From NCBI GenBank assembly GCA_001917735.1, contig MNEO01000077.1, positions 1 to 9,964 of the forward strand: 9,964 nt of DNA, written 5' to 3'. The position numbers and the translations under genes were made by a program. The notes beneath the pieces were generated by a model. It did no database searches, was not told where the DNA came from, and was given only the letters and a program-made list of their open reading frames with translations. The stretch is from Chloroflexi bacterium 13_1_40CM_68_21. Lineage in GTDB: Bacteria > Chloroflexota > Limnocylindria > P2-11E. Positions 6,735 to 9,964 of this stretch are shown here, in pieces (the first letter of the stretch is position 1; the number at the start of each line of letters is the position of its first letter).

Positions 6735-8042
6735 CTAGGTCTTCGGCGCCCCCTGGCGAGCGAGCTCGAGCAGGTCGAACGCTTCGTCGACCTTGCCGCG
6801 CGCTCGCAGCTTGCGCGCGTACTCGGCTGCGAAGGCCGAGAGATCGGGGCTGTCTCCGGCTGCGGTCAGAAGCTCGATGGACTTCCGGTAGGCCCTGTCC
6901 GAGCCCTCGTAGTCGGCGACCGCGTCATCGGCCGAGCCCACCACGCGCAGTGCATCGGCGCGCTGCACCGCGTCGCCGAGATCGGCGAGGATCTGTTCAG
7001 CGCCCTGCGCGAGCCGCAGCGCACCGGCCGCGTCGTTCGTTGCGAGCGCTATCCGCGCAAGGACGACCTCGGCAACTGCGCACATACGGTTGTCGCCGAC
7101 CGCTCTCGCTCGAGCCGCGCAGCGATTTGCGAGGTCCGCCGCCTGTTGCATGTCGCCGTGCTCGACGTAGACCGAAGCGAGCGAATGCAGCACGGAGAGC
7201 TCGAATCCCGTGTCGGTGACCCGCTCGAAGAGCTCCAGGGCGCGCTGGTAGTTGGCGATCGCGCCGTCGAGCTCTCCCGAGTCATAGAGCGAGACGGCGA
7301 TCCCCATGTAACCCTGCGCGGCGAGGCGCAGCTCATCGACGCTCGACGCGAGGGAAAGCGCGCTCGCGTAGGTCTGCGCGGCCTTCGTCGTGCGGCGCAG
7401 ACGGCGGTACGCGGTGCCGAGCGACACCAGGATGCGGGCGCGGAGCCGCGGATCGGCGAGCTCGTACTTTTCGACGACGTCGCGCGCCGCCTCGAGTGCT
7501 TCGCCCGCTGCGACGTAGTGACCCCCCTGTCCATACGCGAGACCGCGCAGATAGAGAAGGTGCGCGACCTCGACCGGCTCGGCCGCGGCCGTGACGAGGG
7601 CCAGGCCGCGCGCAATGTTCTCGAAAGCCGCTTCGCGATCGCCGGAGCTGATCTCGGCCTGCGCGAGGAAGCGCAGCAGCTTGGCGTGTTCGCGCGGCTG
7701 CGGGCGCTCGCCCAGCGCGCGGGCAACCTCGGCGCGCACCGTGTCCCACTCACGGCGCTCGACCGCGGCCTCGGCGGCCAAGCGGTGGAACGTCAGGCGC
7801 TTCATCGCGGCGAGCGGCTCGTCGCCGAGGAAGTAGTCGAGGCTGCGGCCAAGCCGGTTGGCCATGATCTGCAGCGACCGCACAGACGGCCTAACCAGAC
7901 CGGCTTCCACCTGACTGATGAAGCCCTTGGTCAGCTCCCCGCCTGCGAGCTGCGCCTGGCTCATTCCGAGCTCTCTGCGCGCCGCCCGTACACGTTCTCC
8001 GAGCGTGCTCGGAGCCTGGACAGTCTCAGGAAGGCTCGCCAC
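6735..8042 (-). CDS. XRE-family HTH regulator with C-terminal TPR array
   Basis: This 435-residue cytoplasmic DNA-binding protein has an HTH_3/XRE domain at about 14-72: LGERVRAARRELGMSQAQLA, recognition region TKGFISQVEAGLVRPS, then LGRSLDYFLG. The rest (about 80-430) is a run of alanine-rich paired helices typical of tetratricopeptide repeats, for example AAQTYASALSLA, GAIANYQRALELFERV and YVEHGDMQQAADLA. The N-terminal HTH plus long TPR array is the architecture of RRNPP receptors (PlcR, NprR, Rgg-like), which bind imported peptides. It also occurs in regulators with no known ligand. The start is GTG 8042 with a strong AGGGGAG five bases upstream. It heads the operon with polX and acyP. 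The divergent neighbour is a small secreted peptide gene. The ligand and targets are inferred, not seen. Confidence 0.85.
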   Translation of the reverse strand: MASLPETVQAPSTLGERVRAARRELGMSQAQLAGGELTKGFISQVEAGLVRPSVRSLQIMANRLGRSLDYFLGDEPLAAMKRLTFHRLAAEAAVERREWDTVRAEVARALGERPQPREHAKLLRFLAQAEISSGDREAAFENIARGLALVTAAAEPVEVAHLLYLRGLAYGQGGHYVAAGEALEAARDVVEKYELADPRLRARILVSLGTAYRRLRRTTKAAQTYASALSLASSVDELRLAAQGYMGIAVSLYDSGELDGAIANYQRALELFERVTDTGFELSVLHSLASVYVEHGDMQQAADLANRCAARARAVGDNRMCAVAEVVLARIALATNDAAGALRLAQGAEQILADLGDAVQRADALRVVGSADDAVADYEGSDRAYRKSIELLTAAGDSPDLSAFAAEYARKLRARGKVDEAFDLLELARQGAPKT

Positions 8043-8155
8043 CGACGCTCCCCTAGTTATTGGAGACCGTTCTGAAAAGCTCGTTTGTCCGGCCCCCGCG
8101 TAGACTCACGCAGGATAGCGAAGCGGGCACCACGCACAACAGGGGAGGATGAGAG
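8043..8155. promoter_or_regulatory. Divergent intergenic region with both ribosome-binding sites
   Basis: This 113-bp region separates the XRE-TPR gene (leftward) from the secreted peptide gene (rightward). It should hold both promoters and probably the regulator's operator. AGGGGAG on the minus strand (8054-8048) lies 5 bases before GTG 8042. GGGGAGG on the plus strand (8142-8148) lies 7 bases before ATG 8156. TTGTCC at 8085-8090 is a possible plus-strand -35, but no well-spaced -10 follows. I found no convincing long dyad that could be called an operator. Confidence 0.5.
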
Positions 8156-8401
8156 ATGAAACCGTTCCGTTCACGTATCGCCCCAGCGCTCGCGTTCGCG
8201 TTCCTGCTCCTGTTCTCGCTGCAGGTGAGTGTCGCGCTCGCCGACGATCCCGTCGTCCCTGACCCGGCTGCCGTTCCGCCGAACCCCGTTGCTGCGCCAA
8301 CGACCGTTCCGGAGGATCCCGGCTTCGTGCCCCCAGCTGTCCCGGAAATCCCACCCCCCATCGTGCCGCTCACACCCGAAGATCCGGGCTTTGGTGTCTA
8401 G
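8156..8401 (+). CDS. Small secreted proline-rich peptide with duplicated PEDPGF motif
   Basis: This 81-residue protein has a clear Sec signal: basic MKPFRSR, a hydrophobic core at about 9-25 and a probable cleavage after VALA (residue 29), before DDPVV. The mature part is about 52 residues, rich in Pro, Val, Ala and acidic residues, with no cysteine and almost no basic residue. PEDPGF occurs twice, at 52-57 and at 74-79 near the C-terminus, the second ending in GV. GGGGAGG seven bases before the ATG is one of the best ribosome sites in the window. It diverges from the XRE-TPR regulator across 113 bp. I do not recognise a family. Two readings are possible: a precursor of an extracellular signalling peptide, or a small exported, wall-associated Pro-rich protein. 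The signal peptide and start are well supported; the function is not. Confidence 0.75.
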   Translation: MKPFRSRIAPALAFAFLLLFSLQVSVALADDPVVPDPAAVPPNPVAAPTTVPEDPGFVPPAVPEIPPPIVPLTPEDPGFGV

Positions 8402-8443
8402 GCCCAACCTCTAGCGGCGCGCCACCTCGCACATACTTCGGTC

Positions 8444-8650
8444 GTGCCCGCCACGACATCCGCACGCCGTCAGCTCATCGAGATCGAAGGCAAGCGCTTC
8501 CTCTTCCAGCATGGCTATCGCTTTGGCAGGGTCACATACGTCACCCGCCTGCCGCTCGGGAAGAGCATGACCGTGTTCACGCCCGGGCATCTTTCGGCGA
8601 GCGAGGTCGAGGCCGTGGTGCGCGGCGACAACCCGTGGATGCTGGAATGA
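8444..8650 (+). CDS. Small hypothetical protein (68 aa)
   Basis: This 68-residue soluble protein begins MPATTSARRQLIEIEGKRF, runs through HGYRFGRVTYVTRLPLGKSM and ends in SASEVEAVVRGDNPWMLE. It has no signal peptide or membrane segment and I recognise no domain. The short N-terminal strand-like part and the helical C-terminal segment (about 51-60) suggest a small folded domain. The start is GTG 8444. There is no Shine-Dalgarno sequence, but CATACT at 8432-8437 lies six bases upstream and could be a -10 for a leaderless mRNA. It lies between the secreted peptide gene and dtd on the same strand and is followed five bases later by a GC hairpin. Codon use matches its neighbours. A real gene is likely but not proven. 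Confidence 0.6.
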   Translation: MPATTSARRQLIEIEGKRFLFQHGYRFGRVTYVTRLPLGKSMTVFTPGHLSASEVEAVVRGDNPWMLE

Positions 8651-8654
8651 GATC

Positions 8655-8671
8655 GGGGGGCTCTGCCCCCC
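8655..8671 (+). terminator. Perfect GC hairpin between the 68-aa gene and dtd
   Basis: GGGGGGC-TCT-GCCCCCC forms a perfect 7-bp stem with a 3-base loop, five bases after the TGA of the upstream gene. It is followed by GGCCCCC, which could pair alternatively with the same G run. No T-tract follows, so this is not a classic intrinsic terminator. It may be an attenuator, a transcript-stabilising hairpin or a copy of a dispersed GC-rich repeat. Confidence 0.5.
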
Positions 8672-8695
8672 GGCCCCCGAGCGCACCGATGTAGC

Positions 8696-9160
8696 GTGCG
8701 CGCAATCGTGCAGCGGGTCCGCTCGGCCGCCGTCCAGGTGGAGGATGAGCGCATCGCCGAGATCGGGCGCGGAGTCGTCGTGCTCCTCGGCGTTGGCTCG
8801 AGCGATCGGCCTGAGGACGGCGAGCGGCTCGCGGCGAAAGTTGCCGGGCTCCGCATCTTCGAAGAGGAAGGCAAGATGCAGCGCGCGCTCAGCGATGTGC
8901 GGGGCTCGGTCGTGGTGGTCCCGCAGTTCACCCTGTACGGGGACGCGCGGCACGGCCGCCGGCCTGAATTCACCGCGGCCGCGGCGCCCGACGTCGGCCA
9001 CCGTCTCTTCGACGCCTTCTGCGGTGTGCTCCGTGGGAAGGGCCTCGATGTTCGGCAGGGCCGCTTCGGCGCGGCGATGCGGGTCACCGTCGAGGCTGAC
9101 GGACCGGTGACGATCGCTCTTTCGACCGACGGCTGGCCAGAAAGCGACATCGGTCGCTGA
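8696..9160 (+). CDS. dtd: D-aminoacyl-tRNA deacylase (DTD family)
   Basis: This 154-residue enzyme hydrolyses D-amino acids, and glycine mischarged on tRNA-Ala, from tRNA in the cytoplasm. It begins MRAIVQRVRSAAVQVED, the usual DTD N-terminus (GTG start). It retains GVVVLLGVG, the KVAGLRIFEEEGKMQ region, the YGDARHGRRPEFTAAAAP loop and GRFGAAM. Two active-site motifs deviate. The normally SQFTL motif reads PQFTL (76-80), and the Gly-cisPro motif, usually NxGPVT, reads ADGPVT (134-139). The Gly-Pro pair itself is intact. The length (about 145-155) is normal for the family. No Shine-Dalgarno sequence precedes the GTG, and a GC hairpin lies 25 bases upstream. The methyltransferase gene follows with zero spacing (TGAATG), so these two genes are probably co-translated. 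Confidence 0.9.
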   Translation: MRAIVQRVRSAAVQVEDERIAEIGRGVVVLLGVGSSDRPEDGERLAAKVAGLRIFEEEGKMQRALSDVRGSVVVVPQFTLYGDARHGRRPEFTAAAAPDVGHRLFDAFCGVLRGKGLDVRQGRFGAAMRVTVEADGPVTIALSTDGWPESDIGR

Positions 9161-9694
9161 ATGGACCACGCCGACCACGTCCGGCTCCTCGCCGGCGGCG
9201 TGCCGCAGGACATAGGCGGCACATGGGCGGATCTCGGCGCGGGCTCGGGCGCGTTCACGCTCGCGCTCGCTGACCTCATCGGTCCGCACGGGGTGATCCA
9301 CGCGATCGACCGGGATCGCGGCGCGCTCGCGGAGCTGCGCAGCGCCTTCGTGTCGTCGACGCCGCAAGCGGACGTGCGCACGCAGGTCGCTGACTTCACG
9401 CGACGGCTGGATCTCGCCGCTCTGGACGGCATCGTGATGGCCAACTCGCTGCACTTCGTCGAAGACAAGCTCCCGGTCCTCGCGCTCGTGCGCGAATACC
9501 TGCGGCGAGGCGGACGGCTGTTGATAGTCGAGTACGACAGCGACCGCGGCAACCCGTGGGTCCCGCATCCGCTGGCGTTCGAGAGCTGGCGTTCGCTCGC
9601 GGCTGAGGCCGGCTTCGTCGAGACACGGCGACTTGCCACGGTCCCAAGCCGGTTTCTGCGCCAGATCTATTCCGCTTTGAGCCTTGCGCCGTGA
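9161..9694 (+). CDS. Class I SAM-dependent methyltransferase
   Basis: This 177-residue protein has a Rossmann-type methyltransferase fold. Motif I is DLGAGSGAFTLALA (24-37), the SAM-binding glycine loop. The acidic residue at the end of strand 2 is in VIHAIDRD (D50). The strand-4 motif is GIVMANSLHFVED, followed by the post-motif LRRGGRLLIVEYD. This layout is typical of small Methyltransf_11/25-type enzymes with a short substrate region, and the substrate cannot be deduced. The ATG at 9161 directly follows the dtd stop without a gap, so translation is likely coupled. The protein is short compared with UbiE-like enzymes (about 230-250), mainly because its N-terminal cap is very short. Neighbouring dtd gives only weak functional context. 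Confidence 0.85.
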   Translation: MDHADHVRLLAGGVPQDIGGTWADLGAGSGAFTLALADLIGPHGVIHAIDRDRGALAELRSAFVSSTPQADVRTQVADFTRRLDLAALDGIVMANSLHFVEDKLPVLALVREYLRRGGRLLIVEYDSDRGNPWVPHPLAFESWRSLAAEAGFVETRRLATVPSRFLRQIYSALSLAP

Positions 9695-9718
9695 GGTCGC
9701 TCGGTACGCTCGGTCGCG

Positions 9719-9964
9719 ATGCGGAAGCTCCTCAACATCCGCGCCTGGGCATCCATCGGCGTGCTCGTGCTCGCCGCGGGCATGCCCTATTGCGCGGCTG
9801 CGCTCGGCTGGGCCGCGACGCAAGACGAGACCTCGATCTCGATCCGCGCCGACGTCGCGATGGGCGTGCTGGTCTCGTGGATCGGATGGACGATCCTTTC
9901 GATCGCGGGGACGCTCTGGCTGTGGAAGACGTGGCGTAGCCGCCGCGTGGCTATTCCCGCCTAG
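9719..9964 (+). CDS. Small two-helix membrane protein, function unknown
   Basis: This 81-residue protein starts at ATG 9719 and ends at TAG 9962-9964, exactly the last base of the window. There are two hydrophobic segments: about 10-32 (WASIGVLVLAAGMPYCAAALGW) and 46-69 (VAMGVLVSWIGWTILSIAGTLW). A short acidic loop (TQDETSISIRAD) lies between them, and the C-terminal tail is basic (KTWRSRR). The basic N-terminus (MRKLLNIR) and basic tail suggest that both ends are cytoplasmic. There is no Shine-Dalgarno sequence; TACGCT (9705-9710) eight bases upstream could be a -10 for a leaderless message. It follows the methyltransferase gene by 24 bp. I recognise no family. Confidence 0.65.
   Translation: MRKLLNIRAWASIGVLVLAAGMPYCAAALGWAATQDETSISIRADVAMGVLVSWIGWTILSIAGTLWLWKTWRSRRVAIPA

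Noticed and set aside
6318..8075. Long plus-strand open frame (585 codons) antisense to the XRE-TPR gene and the polX N-terminus
   Set aside because: It spans two well-recognised genes on the other strand and has the same antisense composition. It carries no domain.
8095..8127. CCCGC ... GCGGG complementary pair in the leader of the secreted peptide gene, considered as an operator or riboswitch stem
   Set aside because: Only 5 bp with a loop of about 23 bases and no further supporting pairs. Such pairs are frequent in sequence this GC-rich.
8411..9823. Minus-strand open frame (470 codons) antisense to dtd and the methyltransferase gene
   Set aside because: It covers several real plus-strand genes with family motifs, and its own translation is biased and motif-free.

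Overview
This is a gene-dense, high-GC window with about ten intact genes, one gene cut by the left edge and one chimeric gene fragment. There are no RNA genes, CRISPR arrays, insertion sequences or phage genes. The codon bias, GTG starts, frequent 1-4 base overlaps and several starts without a Shine-Dalgarno sequence suggest a high-GC bacterium, perhaps Chloroflexota, Dormibacterota or Actinomycetota. The window carries no marker that fixes the phylum.

Left part, + strand (1-2713). Here lie the tail of a GNAT-type acyltransferase gene, a GT4 glycosyltransferase of MshA-like type and a PIG-L/LmbE-type zinc deacetylase, chained by ATGA and TAGTG overlaps. A 677-bp tandem repeat interrupts the chain. 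Bases 1-522 are repeated exactly at 678-1199, so an in-frame chimera (glycosyltransferase N-terminus joined to acyltransferase C-terminus) sits between the end of the acyltransferase gene and the intact glycosyltransferase. The set looks like a small glycoconjugate or thiol-precursor pathway: transfer of an N-acetylated sugar, deacetylation, and acylation by the GNAT protein.

Middle. purH (minus strand) converges on the deacetylase gene. It diverges from a small three-helix membrane protein gene (4295-4687) across a tiny palindromic promoter at 4277-4289. A minus-strand operon follows: an XRE-TPR regulator (8042-6735), polX (6725-4974) and an acylphosphatase gene (4974-4684), with gaps of 9 bp and -1 bp. 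The last gene shares its stop tetranucleotide CTAG with the converging membrane gene.

Right part, + strand (8156-9964). Divergent from the XRE-TPR regulator is an 81-residue secreted proline-rich peptide gene whose mature part carries the hexamer PEDPGF twice. This regulator/peptide arrangement resembles RRNPP quorum-sensing pairs and is the best candidate here for an undescribed system. It is followed by a 68-residue hypothetical gene, a perfect GC hairpin, a D-aminoacyl-tRNA deacylase gene with unusual active-site motifs, a SAM methyltransferase gene and a two-helix membrane protein gene ending at the last base of the window.
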